DNA of 64,000 nucleotides from the NCBI RefSeq assembly GCF_900187295.1, contig NZ_LT906473.1, positions 806,001 through 870,000 of the forward strand, in the 5' to 3' direction. The position numbers and the translations under genes are program-made. Of the stretch, positions 55,738-63,587 are shown piece after piece (within the stretch, counting starts at the first letter, position 1; the number at the start of each line of letters is the position of its first letter). A model generated the notes under the pieces. It searched no databases. It had not been told where the DNA came from and saw only the letters and a list, made by a program, of their open reading frames with translations. Origin of the DNA: Corynebacterium cystitidis. Its GTDB lineage: Bacteria; Actinomycetota; Actinomycetes; Mycobacteriales; Mycobacteriaceae.

Positions 55738-56625
55738 ATGATTGAACGTGCAATGTTGACCCCAGGAAAAGCCACTCCGATCCGCGAGGTGCCCAAGCAC
55801 ATCGAACGGCCAGAGTATGTGTGGAAGGACACCGTCCAAGAGAACGTAGGTGAGCCTTTTGTTCAGACGCCGGAGGTAATCGAGGCGATGCGTGAGACAT
55901 CGAAGATTGCTGCCAACGCTTTGGCACTTGCTGGGGAAGCGGTGGAGCCAGGCAAGACCACCGACGAGATAGATGCGATTGCCCACGAATACATGCTGGA
56001 CCACGGTGCTTATCCGTCGTGCTTGGGCTATCGTGGCTACACCAAGTCCACGTGCATCTCGCTCAATGAGATTGTCTGCCACGGCATTCCCGATACCACG
56101 GTGATCCAGGACGGTGACATCGTCAACATCGACGTGACCGCCTACAAAAATAGCGTCCACGGTGACACTAACGCAACCTTCCTAGCTGGCAATGTGAGCG
56201 AAGAACACCGCCTGCTGGTGGAGCGCACCCGTGAAGCCACCATGCGTGGCATCAAGGTGGCCAAGCCGGGCCGCCAGGTCAATGTGATCGGGCGTGTGAT
56301 CGAGTCTTATGCCAAACGTTTTGGTTACAACGTGGTCACCGACTTTACAGGCCACGGTGTGGGCCCGACATTCCACAATGGGCTGGTAGTCCTGCACTAT
56401 GATTCTGATGCCTATACGGACGTGCTAGAGCCTGGTATGACGCTGACGGTTGAGCCGATGATCAACCTTGGCGAGCTACCGTACCGCGTGTGGGATGACG
56501 GCTGGACTGTCCAGAACCTGGATGGCAAGTTCACCGCACAGTTTGAGCACACGTTAGTGATTACCGAAGACGGTAATGAGGTTTTGACGCTTCCCGACGA
56601 CGAGTTCACCTCGCCCTGGGAGTAA
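55738..56625 (+). CDS. map: type I methionine aminopeptidase
   Basis: A 295-residue methionine aminopeptidase that removes N-terminal Met. All five metal ligands are in place: Asp in [16 protein letters not shown] (two Asp), His in [12 protein letters not shown], Glu in [10 protein letters not shown] and Glu in [10 protein letters not shown]. About 40 residues precede the catalytic domain and contain a Pro-rich PEYVWKD segment, as in actinobacterial MapB-type enzymes. A likely leaderless start fits ATG 55738; ATG 55753 is an alternative. A bidirectional terminator follows. Confidence 0.95.
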   Translation: MIERAMLTPGKATPIREVPKHIERPEYVWKDTVQENVGEPFVQTPEVIEAMRETSKIAANALALAGEAVEPGKTTDEIDAIAHEYMLDHGAYPSCLGYRGYTKSTCISLNEIVCHGIPDTTVIQDGDIVNIDVTAYKNSVHGDTNATFLAGNVSEEHRLLVERTREATMRGIKVAKPGRQVNVIGRVIESYAKRFGYNVVTDFTGHGVGPTFHNGLVVLHYDSDAYTDVLEPGMTLTVEPMINLGELPYRVWDDGWTVQNLDGKFTAQFEHTLVITEDGNEVLTLPDDEFTSPWE

Positions 56626-56638
56626 AAGAACAAAAGTT

Positions 56639-56670
56639 AGCCCCCGTTGAACTCAAGTTCAACGGGGGCT
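56639..56670. terminator. bidirectional terminator between map and the secreted-protein genes
   Basis: A 15-bp perfect inverted repeat AGCCCCCGTTGAACT (56639-56653) and AGTTCAACGGGGGCT (56656-56670) lies between two convergent genes. The minus-strand side reads into a T-rich tract; the plus side is less T-rich. Confidence 0.8.
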
Positions 56671-56707
56671 TCACTCGGAGGCTAGACTCTGTGCGCTTAG
56701 CCTGTGA

Positions 56708-57181
56708 TTAGAACTGGATAGCGTGAGGGATGATGCCCTGGAAGACGGCGTAGTTATAAGCAGCAATGACGCCACCCAGTGCTGCTGCGATCGCAGCCCA
56801 GTTAGCAGCATCGCGCCAGATGCGAGACCACTGTGGGTTCTTGGTGTCGTCAACGGAGGAGCCCAGCAGGTCTAGAGCGTTGGCGTGCTGGTCTGCGCCG
56901 GTCACCTTGCCAAGCTCGGCAAGGTTAGGATTCTTCGAGGACAAGCCGGCAGTGGCGGCCGCAGACAGCTTATCCGCATCTGCATCGCCTGGCTGGGAGG
57001 AGCCAGAGGACAGCACTGGGTTGGTAGAACCGTTCTCACCAGGCTTGCCGTCATTTTCTGGGGCGGTGACGGCTTTCTCAGGTTGCTCTGACGGCTCCTG
57101 CGCCGAAGCGACGGAGACGCCTGCGAATGCAACAGTGGTGGCGGTTGCGACAGCGAGAGCTGCGTTGCGGAACTTACGCAT
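56708..57181 (-). CDS. small secreted protein with C-terminal hydrophobic segment, paralogue A
   Basis: A 157-residue exported protein. A signal peptide (RKFRNAALAVATATTVAFAG, cleavage near ASAQ) is followed by a Glu/Pro/Gly/Ser-rich low-complexity stretch. A region AAATAGLSSKNPNLAELGKV follows, and then a C-terminal helix-like hydrophobic end (WAAIAAALGGVIAAYNYAVF, then QGIIPHAIQF). No enzymatic motif is seen. It is a paralogue of the protein at 57242-57622, sharing the signal peptide and a Trp-rich membrane-like end with YN and F. Cell-wall or mycomembrane attachment is possible but inferred. GAAGGA lies upstream of ATG 57181. Confidence 0.82.
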   Translation of the reverse strand: MRKFRNAALAVATATTVAFAGVSVASAQEPSEQPEKAVTAPENDGKPGENGSTNPVLSSGSSQPGDADADKLSAAATAGLSSKNPNLAELGKVTGADQHANALDLLGSSVDDTKNPQWSRIWRDAANWAAIAAALGGVIAAYNYAVFQGIIPHAIQF

Positions 57182-57241
57182 TGTGATTTTCCTTCTTTCG
57201 AAAAGAATGTGAGTTAGTTGTCGGGTGCGGAGTTCCGCAGT

Positions 57242-57622
57242 TTACATACCGTGTACGAAGAGGTTATACAGTGGGCCGAAGACCAAGCCAACCAATCCCG
57301 CGACGCCAGCAAAGATGGTGCCACCGTAAAGAAGCTTGGCCCAAGCTGGCTGAGCCTTGAAGGTCTCTTCGCCTTCAGCTTGGCCCTTGGAGGAACCGAA
57401 CAGTGCCTTTCCATCAGTGGTGTTGTCCGGCTCTCCCTGGGCTGGGTTGTTTGCACCGTGGTTCGACGGGTCAGTGCCCAGGGCAGCACCAATCCGGGAA
57501 GACAGGTTGGAGTCACCGATTGTAGAAGTTGGATTTTCTTGAGCCGCTGCGACGGAGGTAGAGCCGAAAGCGACTGCTAAAGCAGTTGCGCCGACCAGTG
57601 CTGCCTTGCGGAAATTGCGCAT
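57242..57622 (-). CDS. small secreted protein with C-terminal hydrophobic segment, paralogue B
   Basis: A 126-residue exported protein with signal peptide RNFRKAALVGATALAVAFGS (cleavage near AAAQ). A linker of about 70 residues rich in Asn, Gly, Ser and Asp follows. The hydrophobic end is AKLLYGGTIFAGVAGLVGLV, then FGPLYNLFVHGM. It is clearly related to the next gene downstream (56708-57181), 60 bp away, and both are likely cotranscribed. No known domain. ATG 57622 has AAGGAC upstream; the longer start at 57652 would weaken the signal peptide. A dyad (57684-57706) lies in its upstream region. Confidence 0.82.
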   Translation of the reverse strand: MRNFRKAALVGATALAVAFGSTSVAAAQENPTSTIGDSNLSSRIGAALGTDPSNHGANNPAQGEPDNTTDGKALFGSSKGQAEGEETFKAQPAWAKLLYGGTIFAGVAGLVGLVFGPLYNLFVHGM

Positions 57623-57683
57623 GAAACTAGTCCTTCTTTGTAGTTCTGACAAGACTTCCGGGTTGGAAATCTGAAAAGAATCG

Positions 57684-57706
57684 TGGCAAACCCTGCATGT
57701 TTGCCA
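57684..57706. repeat. perfect dyad ahead of the secreted-protein genes
   Basis: TGGCAAAC (57684-57691) and GTTTGCCA (57699-57706) are perfect complements with a 7-nt spacer. On the minus strand the dyad is just downstream of a TATAAG hexamer, so it may be an operator or an RNA hairpin. Confidence 0.6.
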
Positions 57707-57919
57707 TGATCACCCGGTAGCCCTTATAGGCTCAGTCCCGGTGTCGGTACGTAACTGTAACCGAAACTTGATGGAAGCGCACGATCCAGCACGAAGTGGC
57801 GTAAACGTGCCTGAGGGAAAGCTGAGTTTACAAGTCATTCAAAGTCGATGAGTGTTGACGATGCAACCATTGACCTTTGGTTTTGCAGCTTACGCCCTCT
57901 CAGGAACCCAAATAGTGTC

Positions 57920-57959
57920 CTGCGTCACACTCTGCGCAAATGGGGGAGAGGCGACGCAG
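57920..57959 (-). terminator. hairpin after mtr, possible weak terminator
   Basis: CTGCGTC (57920-57926) pairs with GACGCAG (57953-57959), with additional CTCT/AGAG pairing inside, downstream of the mtr stop on the minus strand. The following T tract is short. Confidence 0.4.
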
Positions 57960-57991
57960 GGCACACCAATTACTTGTTGCCCAAACGGTGC

Positions 57992-59407
57992 TTAAACGTC
58001 AGGGAACTCAAAGTCAAGTCCCAGCAACGCGTTTTCAGTCACTTCCGGAAGTGCGGGGTGAATCCAATACTGATGGGTAGCAACCTCGCGCACGTCCAAA
58101 TCGAATGCCATTACGGTGATCATTTGCTGGATTAGGGTTGCGGCCTGCGGCCCCATGTAGTGCGCCCCCAGTAAGGTGCCTGTAGACCGATCCGCAACGA
58201 GTTTCACAATGCTCGTTGTGTCCTCTAAAGCCCAGCCGTACGCGACGTCGCCATAGTTCTGCACCTTAACGGTGACATCATGGCCTGCTTCACGCGCCTG
58301 CTCTTCCGTCAGCCCAACAGTGGCGATCTGCGGGTGAGTAAAGATAGCGGACGGCACATGATCGTGCGGCATCGCAACCATGCCATCGGGGTTCAAAATA
58401 TTATGGCGGACAGCACGGGTCTCAGCGTTTGCGACGTGCTTGAGCTGATAGGGGGATGAAACGTCGCCAAGCGCCCACACACCGTCAGCCGTAGTGCGGC
58501 CGTAATCGTCGACAACAATCCGGCCATCAGAGTGCATCTCGATGCCTGCAGCGTCTAGGTTCATCTGATCACCATTAGGCTTGCGGCCTGTCGCAACAAG
58601 CAACGCTTCCGAACTCACCTCAGTACCGTCATCAAGCACAACGGTGACACCACTGTCGTCGTGACGTGCAGTGCTCACCGTCCGCCCAATATGAGTTGTG
58701 TAACGCTGCTCCGCAAGTTCATTGAAGCGAGTAGTGATATCCCCATCGAGGGTGCGCAACAGAGGAGAACGGTTAATCACCGTGACATCTGTTCCAAGCG
58801 ACTGGAATACGTGTGCAAATTCCATAGCAATGAATCCACCACCAATGATCGTGAGAGACCCAGGCTGCTCGTCGAGTCGCATGATCGTCTCGTTGGTGTG
58901 GAACGGCACACCAGAATCTTTAATCGCGGACGGGATTATAGGGCGGGAACCTGTCGCAATGATGATCGTGTCGCCGTAGATGGTTTTTCGTTCGGCGCCC
59001 TGGCCAGTTTGAATCGTCTTTGGCGCCACAAAGGAGGCGTGATTGTCGTATACCGTGATATTTGGTGTCTCGGGCCCGCGACGGTATTCCTCACCACCTT
59101 GTGCGATGAGATCGATGCGATTGTGGAAGATGCGCTGGACAATCGATTTCCAGTCTGCGCCATGAAAGTTCGTGTCGAGACCCAAATGGGAAGAATCGGC
59201 CGCGGACAGCGCAGTGTCTGCTGCAACCACATACATCTTCGTCGGAATGCAACCAACGTTCATGCACGTGCCGCCAAACAAACCCTTTTCCACGATGGCG
59301 ATGGATTTGTCATCAAAATCGTCCGTCGGAATCGAATTGCCAGAGCCAGCACCAATAATGATGTAGTCGTAATGGGCGTCGACACTAGGTGCCGTAGGGG
59401 TGGTCAC
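57992..59407 (-). CDS. mtr: mycothione reductase
   Basis: A 471-residue flavin disulfide reductase. It reduces mycothione to mycothiol with NADPH, keeping the actinobacterial thiol pool reduced. The FAD-binding DYIIIGAGSGNSIP, the redox pair GGTCMNVGCIPTKM, the second dinucleotide fold IIGGGFIAMEFAHVFQSLG, FAD-contacting YDNHASFV, and the C-terminal active-site HPALPEV with His and Glu are all present. GTG 59407 is chosen because AGAGGAG lies 6 nt upstream on the minus strand; the longer frame to 59503 is lysine-rich and lacks support. The GNS motif in the FAD loop is typical for mycothione reductases. Confidence 0.94.
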   Translation of the reverse strand: MTTPTAPSVDAHYDYIIIGAGSGNSIPTDDFDDKSIAIVEKGLFGGTCMNVGCIPTKMYVVAADTALSAADSSHLGLDTNFHGADWKSIVQRIFHNRIDLIAQGGEEYRRGPETPNITVYDNHASFVAPKTIQTGQGAERKTIYGDTIIIATGSRPIIPSAIKDSGVPFHTNETIMRLDEQPGSLTIIGGGFIAMEFAHVFQSLGTDVTVINRSPLLRTLDGDITTRFNELAEQRYTTHIGRTVSTARHDDSGVTVVLDDGTEVSSEALLVATGRKPNGDQMNLDAAGIEMHSDGRIVVDDYGRTTADGVWALGDVSSPYQLKHVANAETRAVRHNILNPDGMVAMPHDHVPSAIFTHPQIATVGLTEEQAREAGHDVTVKVQNYGDVAYGWALEDTTSIVKLVADRSTGTLLGAHYMGPQAATLIQQMITVMAFDLDVREVATHQYWIHPALPEVTENALLGLDFEFPDV

Positions 59408-59545
59408 AACAAACTCCTCTAAATGGTTGGTAGATGCGCACAAGCGCCTCTTCTTTTTCGTCTTTCTATACTTCTTACTCTTAAATAAATACATTGGGGC
59501 CACCGTGCACCGTGGCTAGTTGATTCCCAAGGCGATCGCTCCATG

Positions 59546-60547
59546 CTAGTCGCCGAGCTGATCCAGCCACTGCATAGTTATCTGGAAAGCGTGGTGGCGT
59601 GGATTTTCCAGGGACAAAAACACGTCATGCCGTGCGCCTTGAATCTCCACGACACGGACATCTTTCGACAAACGCGGAGACCAGCGTTGAATCTGTTCCA
59701 CATCGAGCACTGTATCTGCTGTGTTTGACGCTGCCGAGTATGGCTTGTTCAAATATGACTTGGAAGAACACAGACTGAGCACCGGGACACCCGCATCAAT
59801 CTGGCCACGATGGACGAGGTCCTGATTGGCCATAACGGTGCGCACCCAGCCGAGATACTTGGGGTGGCCCCCCACTGGTTTCTTCTCAAGATCAAAATCC
59901 CACTGTCCATGAGCGCTGGAATGGATCGACTTGCCATAGGTGCCCAAGTTCCCACCAGGAATAGCGATGCGCGGCCAAAGCTTGCCGACGAATTTGATCA
60001 CCGGTGTGGCAATCCGCAAGGCCCACTGGGGATACATCATATCCAGCCACGCGCTATTGAGAACGATGCCTGCCAGATGTGCGTGAACCTCCGGGCGGGT
60101 ACGGCGAACATGGTCCGCCCACACTGGAACGATCAACCCGCCGGTGGAATGCGCAATCGGCACAATGGAACCATGGCGTTCAGCTACAGCTTCAACTGCA
60201 GCGGTGAGCTCAGGGAAATAATGCTCCAACTGCTCGGCGTAGTGCCACGTCTGGCCCACCTGGTGGGCTCGTCCGCACTTGCGAAGATCAAGCGCGTAAA
60301 AAGGAAGCCCCTTGGCTGCAAAAAACTCAGCGACATGGTCGTGGAAGAAATAATCCGTCATCCCGTGTACCCACAATAAGGCCGGCTTGCCCGTGGAATC
60401 ACCGGGGAGATGGCGCACAAGGGTGGCTACGGCCTCACCTTCCCCTTCAGGATCAGGGCCTAACTGGATGTCGGCACGTTCAAACTGGTCGCCCAGCTCG
60501 TCTGGCTGCCATGACAAGTCATCAAAATGGACTGCGGAAGGTGTCAT
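59546..60547 (-). CDS. alpha/beta hydrolase (monoacylglycerol-lipase-like)
   Basis: A 333-residue serine hydrolase. The nucleophile elbow is IAHSTGGLIVPVW (Ser about residue 134), the oxyanion strand LLWVHGMTDYFFHDH lies earlier, and GARHDVFLSLEN near the C-terminus carries the catalytic His, so the triad can be complete. No signal peptide. It resembles lysophospholipase or monoacylglycerol lipase types; substrate unknown. It is upstream of mtr on the minus strand, 138 bp apart with a weak hairpin between. It is divergent from mqo. Confidence 0.88.
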   Translation of the reverse strand: MTPSAVHFDDLSWQPDELGDQFERADIQLGPDPEGEGEAVATLVRHLPGDSTGKPALLWVHGMTDYFFHDHVAEFFAAKGLPFYALDLRKCGRAHQVGQTWHYAEQLEHYFPELTAAVEAVAERHGSIVPIAHSTGGLIVPVWADHVRRTRPEVHAHLAGIVLNSAWLDMMYPQWALRIATPVIKFVGKLWPRIAIPGGNLGTYGKSIHSSAHGQWDFDLEKKPVGGHPKYLGWVRTVMANQDLVHRGQIDAGVPVLSLCSSKSYLNKPYSAASNTADTVLDVEQIQRWSPRLSKDVRVVEIQGARHDVFLSLENPRHHAFQITMQWLDQLGD

Positions 60548-60853
60548 AGATATCCACTTTAAAGCACTGGCCCTTTCTCGCCCGCTCAGCGCTATGGTGT
60601 GATGAATATGGGCAGGTCAGGTGGGCGTCGGAAAGCTCGTGCTGCGATTCTTGCCTCCTATTACCTACCCCGTTGTACCCCTGCTAGAGGAGTGAATTCC
60701 AACAAAAGTGAAAGAAGTAAGCCGCTTCTTTCACCCCCGCCGAGTATCTGCGTATTATGGAAAAGAAGCCAAATCTTGCGGGCGTTCCGGCAGCTACCAC
60801 GTTACGGAACGTGGCCGCAGGCGCACGCGAAACAACAAAAGAGGTTTATACAG
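60548..60853. other. 306-bp hydrolase/mqo divergent region
   Basis: No gene is seen; the frame reading through from 60599 joins mqo but lacks a ribosome site. It contains two perfect dyads (60708-60734 and 60797-60814) that lie in the expected mqo leader. Confidence 0.55.
60708..60734 (+). repeat. 10-bp perfect dyad in the mqo leader
   Basis: GTGAAAGAAG (60708-60717) and CTTCTTTCAC (60725-60734) are perfect complements with a 7-nt spacer. The following bases are C-rich, not T-rich, so it is not a standard terminator. A second dyad, CCACGTT (60797-60803) with AACGTGG (60808-60814), lies downstream. Confidence 0.7.
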
Positions 60854-62353
60854 GTGACGAACGACAATACAACCGGCACTCCCCAAGATGAGGTAGACGT
60901 CCTCCTGATCGGCGCAGGTGTAATGAGCGCAACTCTTGGCTCCATGCTCCGTGAACTGGAGCCAAGCTGGACTCAGATGGTCTACGAGCGCCTGGACGGA
61001 CCAGCGGGAGAATCCTCCTCCCCGTGGAACAACGCCGGTACCGGACACTCTGCGCTGTGCGAGCTGAACTACACACCGGAAAAGAATGGCAAGATCGATA
61101 TCACTAAAGCGGTGACTATCAACGAGCAATTCCAGGTTTCCCGGCAATTCTGGGCGCACCAACTGGGCAACGGTATCCTGACAAACCCAGAGGAATTCAT
61201 CAACCCCGTACCGCACGTCTCCTTCGCTCAAGGCAAGGATCAGATCGATTACCTGCGCCGCCGCTACGAGCTGCTGAACGCTAACCACCTCTTCCCAGAG
61301 ATGGAATTTAGCGACGATCACTCAGTGTTCGCGGAAAAGTTGCCGCTGATGGCCAAGGGACGCGACTTCGATGCTGAGCCAGTGGCGATCTCTTGGACCA
61401 CGCAGGGCACGGACGTGAACTTTGGTGCTCTGACCCGCCAGTTCCTGACTGCCGCTGAGGCCGCAGGCACAGAGGTGCGCTACGGGCATGAAGTTATTGG
61501 ACTGAAAAGAGAAGGTGGCTTCTGGCGCGTCACCGTTAGAAACGTCCACACCGGTGACAAGAAAGTCACCAAGTCGCGCTTCGTGTTCGTCGGTGCCGGT
61601 GGCTACGCGCTAGACCTGCTGCGTAAGGCAAACGTTCCTGAGGTTCGTGGTTACGCAGGATTCCCAATCTCGGGGATGTGGCTGCGTTCCACCAACCCGG
61701 AGCTGATCGAACAGCACAACGCGAAAGTCTATGGCAAGGCTAAAGTCGGCGCTCCTCCAATGTCGGTGCCGCACCTGGATACCCGCGTGATCGACGGGGA
61801 GAAAGGGTTGCTGTTTGGCCCGTACGGTGGCTGGACCCCGAAGTTTTTGAAGAAAGGTTCCTACCTTGACCTGTTCAAGTCCATCCGCCTAGACAACATT
61901 CCGTCCTACCTTGGAGTTGCAGCAACCAACTTCGGGCTGGTCAAGTACCTCGTCGAGGAGGTCACCAAAGACTTCGATGCCAAGGTCGAAACACTCAAGG
62001 AGTACGTCCCGTCTGCTGAGGGATCTGACTGGGAGACCATCGTTGCTGGCCAGCGCGTGCAGGTGATCAAGCCTACCGCTCCACCAAGCTTCGGCTCCCT
62101 GGAGTTTGGTACTGCGTTGGTGAACAACCAGGACGGTTCCATCGCGGGCATCCTTGGTGCTTCCCCTGGCGCGTCAATCGCGCCAGCCGTGATGCTTGAG
62201 CTGATCGAGCGCTGCTTCGGTGAGCACATGATCGATTGGGGCCCGAAGCTCTACGAAATGATCCCAACTTACGGCGAGCCACTGTCGCGCGACAAGGCTA
62301 AGTTCCAAGAGCAGTGGGATTACACCCAGAAGATGCTGAAGCTGGACCGCTAG
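60854..62353 (+). CDS. mqo: malate:quinone oxidoreductase
   Basis: A 499-residue FAD-dependent, membrane-associated Mqo, oxidising malate to oxaloacetate and passing electrons to menaquinone. FAD-binding VDVLLIGAGVMSATLGSML is at the N-terminus. Further family blocks are ERLDGPAGESSSPWNNAGTGHSALCELNYTP, HVSFAQGKDQIDYLRRRYE, FGPYGGWTPKFLKKGSYLDL and GILGASPGASIAPAVMLELI. GTG 60854 has AGAGGT (60839-60845 region) 8 nt upstream and gives the family's usual length; the in-frame start at 60599 would add an 85-residue leader with no homology signal. In corynebacteria Mqo is the main malate oxidiser of the TCA cycle. Confidence 0.95.
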   Translation: MTNDNTTGTPQDEVDVLLIGAGVMSATLGSMLRELEPSWTQMVYERLDGPAGESSSPWNNAGTGHSALCELNYTPEKNGKIDITKAVTINEQFQVSRQFWAHQLGNGILTNPEEFINPVPHVSFAQGKDQIDYLRRRYELLNANHLFPEMEFSDDHSVFAEKLPLMAKGRDFDAEPVAISWTTQGTDVNFGALTRQFLTAAEAAGTEVRYGHEVIGLKREGGFWRVTVRNVHTGDKKVTKSRFVFVGAGGYALDLLRKANVPEVRGYAGFPISGMWLRSTNPELIEQHNAKVYGKAKVGAPPMSVPHLDTRVIDGEKGLLFGPYGGWTPKFLKKGSYLDLFKSIRLDNIPSYLGVAATNFGLVKYLVEEVTKDFDAKVETLKEYVPSAEGSDWETIVAGQRVQVIKPTAPPSFGSLEFGTALVNNQDGSIAGILGASPGASIAPAVMLELIERCFGEHMIDWGPKLYEMIPTYGEPLSRDKAKFQEQWDYTQKMLKLDR

Positions 62354-62374
62354 GTCAGGCAAATACACCCCGGG

Positions 62375-63562
62375 CTAGGTGCCACAAAACGTCGTGAAAT
62401 CGGCCGGGCCTTCCGGCCGTGACAACCACTCAGGTCCCGCCTCAGGGTTAAACGGATCGGTGACTGCACCGAGGAGTAAAAAGTAAGGCCCGAAATCCCC
62501 GGCTTCGGCCGACTCTAGGGCACTGGCCAGCATCTGGTTCCGGGGGATGAACACCGGGCCACCGTGATGTTCACGGTTATAAGTGGTGATGTCGTCGGCA
62601 CGTGCCAAAGCGTCAATATCGGGCATGTGCCTATGTTGGGCTTTTTCCCACATTGCGGGGAGGTCAGCGAATAGGTCCTGAGCTTTCTTATGGTCTAGGT
62701 GATCACCCAAAGCGGTGGCCAGTCGGGTGAGGTTCCAGGCAATGATGTCAGGCTGGTTGCCAAAGGCATAGCGGCCCTGGGTATCGATGGAGGAGTAGGC
62801 GGCAGAAAGATCAAACTTCTCGGTGAACGCGCAGGGGCCATAGTCGATGGTTTCGCCGGAGATGGCGGTGTTGTCTGTATTCATCACGCCATGGACAAAA
62901 CCGATGCGCATCCACTGGGCCACCAGATCTAACTGGCGGCGGGCCACGGTCTCTAGCAGTTCGTTCGCACCAGTAAACCCAGCAAAGAAGATCATCCGCT
63001 CCACCAGCTGATCTGACTGTGTGGCGGCCAACTCGAAGCTTCCCACGCGCAGGTGAGAATGAGCGACACGCACCACAATGGCTCCTTGCTCAACACCACC
63101 GTCGCGGCGCACGGGTTCTCCGGTTGTCACCACCGCTAGGCCGCGGGTGGTCGGCACCCCCGTCGCGTGCATGAATTCGCTGACTAAATATTCACGCAGC
63201 ATCGGCCCCAAGGCCCCTTTGCCGTCGGAGTATCCTCGCGAGAAAGGGGTGTGGCCGGAACCCTTTGTTTGGATCTCCAATCCACACCGGTTACCCAGCA
63301 GGAGGGCGCGCCCGTCGCCAAGCACGCCAGAGAACTGGCCGAACTGGTGGCCTGCATAACCAGTGGCATGGCCGCCAGCAGCACCGCAAAGCCACATCAC
63401 ACCTTCGTCGGAACGCAACCAGTCAGGCTCAAGTTCTAAAGCGCGGGCGAGGTCGTCGTTAAGCACAACAAGAGCGGGCGACGGTGGGGTGGCGGCCTCA
63501 CACGCGATGGCCAATTCGGGTAGCGCGGCGGCGAAACTGTGATCCAGGTGGGGGTAAGCCAT
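62375..63562 (-). CDS. selO: SelO/YdiU family protein adenylyltransferase
   Basis: A 395-residue SelO pseudokinase. Family members AMPylate proteins linked to redox state. The block GSGHTPFSRGYSDGKGALG, ATGVPTTRGLAVVTTGE, HGVMNTDNTAISGETIDYGPC and the C-terminal PRNQMLASALESAEAGDF are characteristic, and a Cys is third from the end (FCGT), where eukaryotic SelO has selenocysteine. The length is shorter than the usual 480 or so residues, so the middle is compact. ATG 63562 is chosen; a TAGGCT hexamer lies 7 nt upstream with no ribosome site. It is divergent from cobA with 25 bp between starts. Confidence 0.9.
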   Translation of the reverse strand: MAYPHLDHSFAAALPELAIACEAATPPSPALVVLNDDLARALELEPDWLRSDEGVMWLCGAAGGHATGYAGHQFGQFSGVLGDGRALLLGNRCGLEIQTKGSGHTPFSRGYSDGKGALGPMLREYLVSEFMHATGVPTTRGLAVVTTGEPVRRDGGVEQGAIVVRVAHSHLRVGSFELAATQSDQLVERMIFFAGFTGANELLETVARRQLDLVAQWMRIGFVHGVMNTDNTAISGETIDYGPCAFTEKFDLSAAYSSIDTQGRYAFGNQPDIIAWNLTRLATALGDHLDHKKAQDLFADLPAMWEKAQHRHMPDIDALARADDITTYNREHHGGPVFIPRNQMLASALESAEAGDFGPYFLLLGAVTDPFNPEAGPEWLSRPEGPADFTTFCGT

Positions 63563-63569
63563 GGTCACC

Positions 63570-63579
63570 AGCCTAGACT
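63570..63579. promoter_or_regulatory. overlapping divergent -10 elements between selO and cobA
   Basis: AGCCTA (63570-63575, TAGGCT on the minus strand, 7 nt before the selO ATG) and TAGACT (63574-63579, 8 nt before ATG 63588) overlap by two bases. The start codons are 25 bp apart and neither gene has a ribosome site. Confidence 0.5.
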
Positions 63580-63587
63580 TGATGGCT

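Larger units (their letters stand above)
57623..57991. other. 369-bp gene-free region between mtr and the secreted paralogues
   Basis: No gene is recognised. It contains the putative promoter (TATAAG on the minus strand near 57733-57728) and the dyad at 57684-57706 ahead of paralogue B, and a hairpin after mtr at 57920-57959. Confidence 0.55.

Noticed and set aside
57848..58135. Plus-strand frame of 95 codons next to mtr
   Set aside because: It overlaps the 3' end of mtr antisense and lacks a start signal or recognisable composition.
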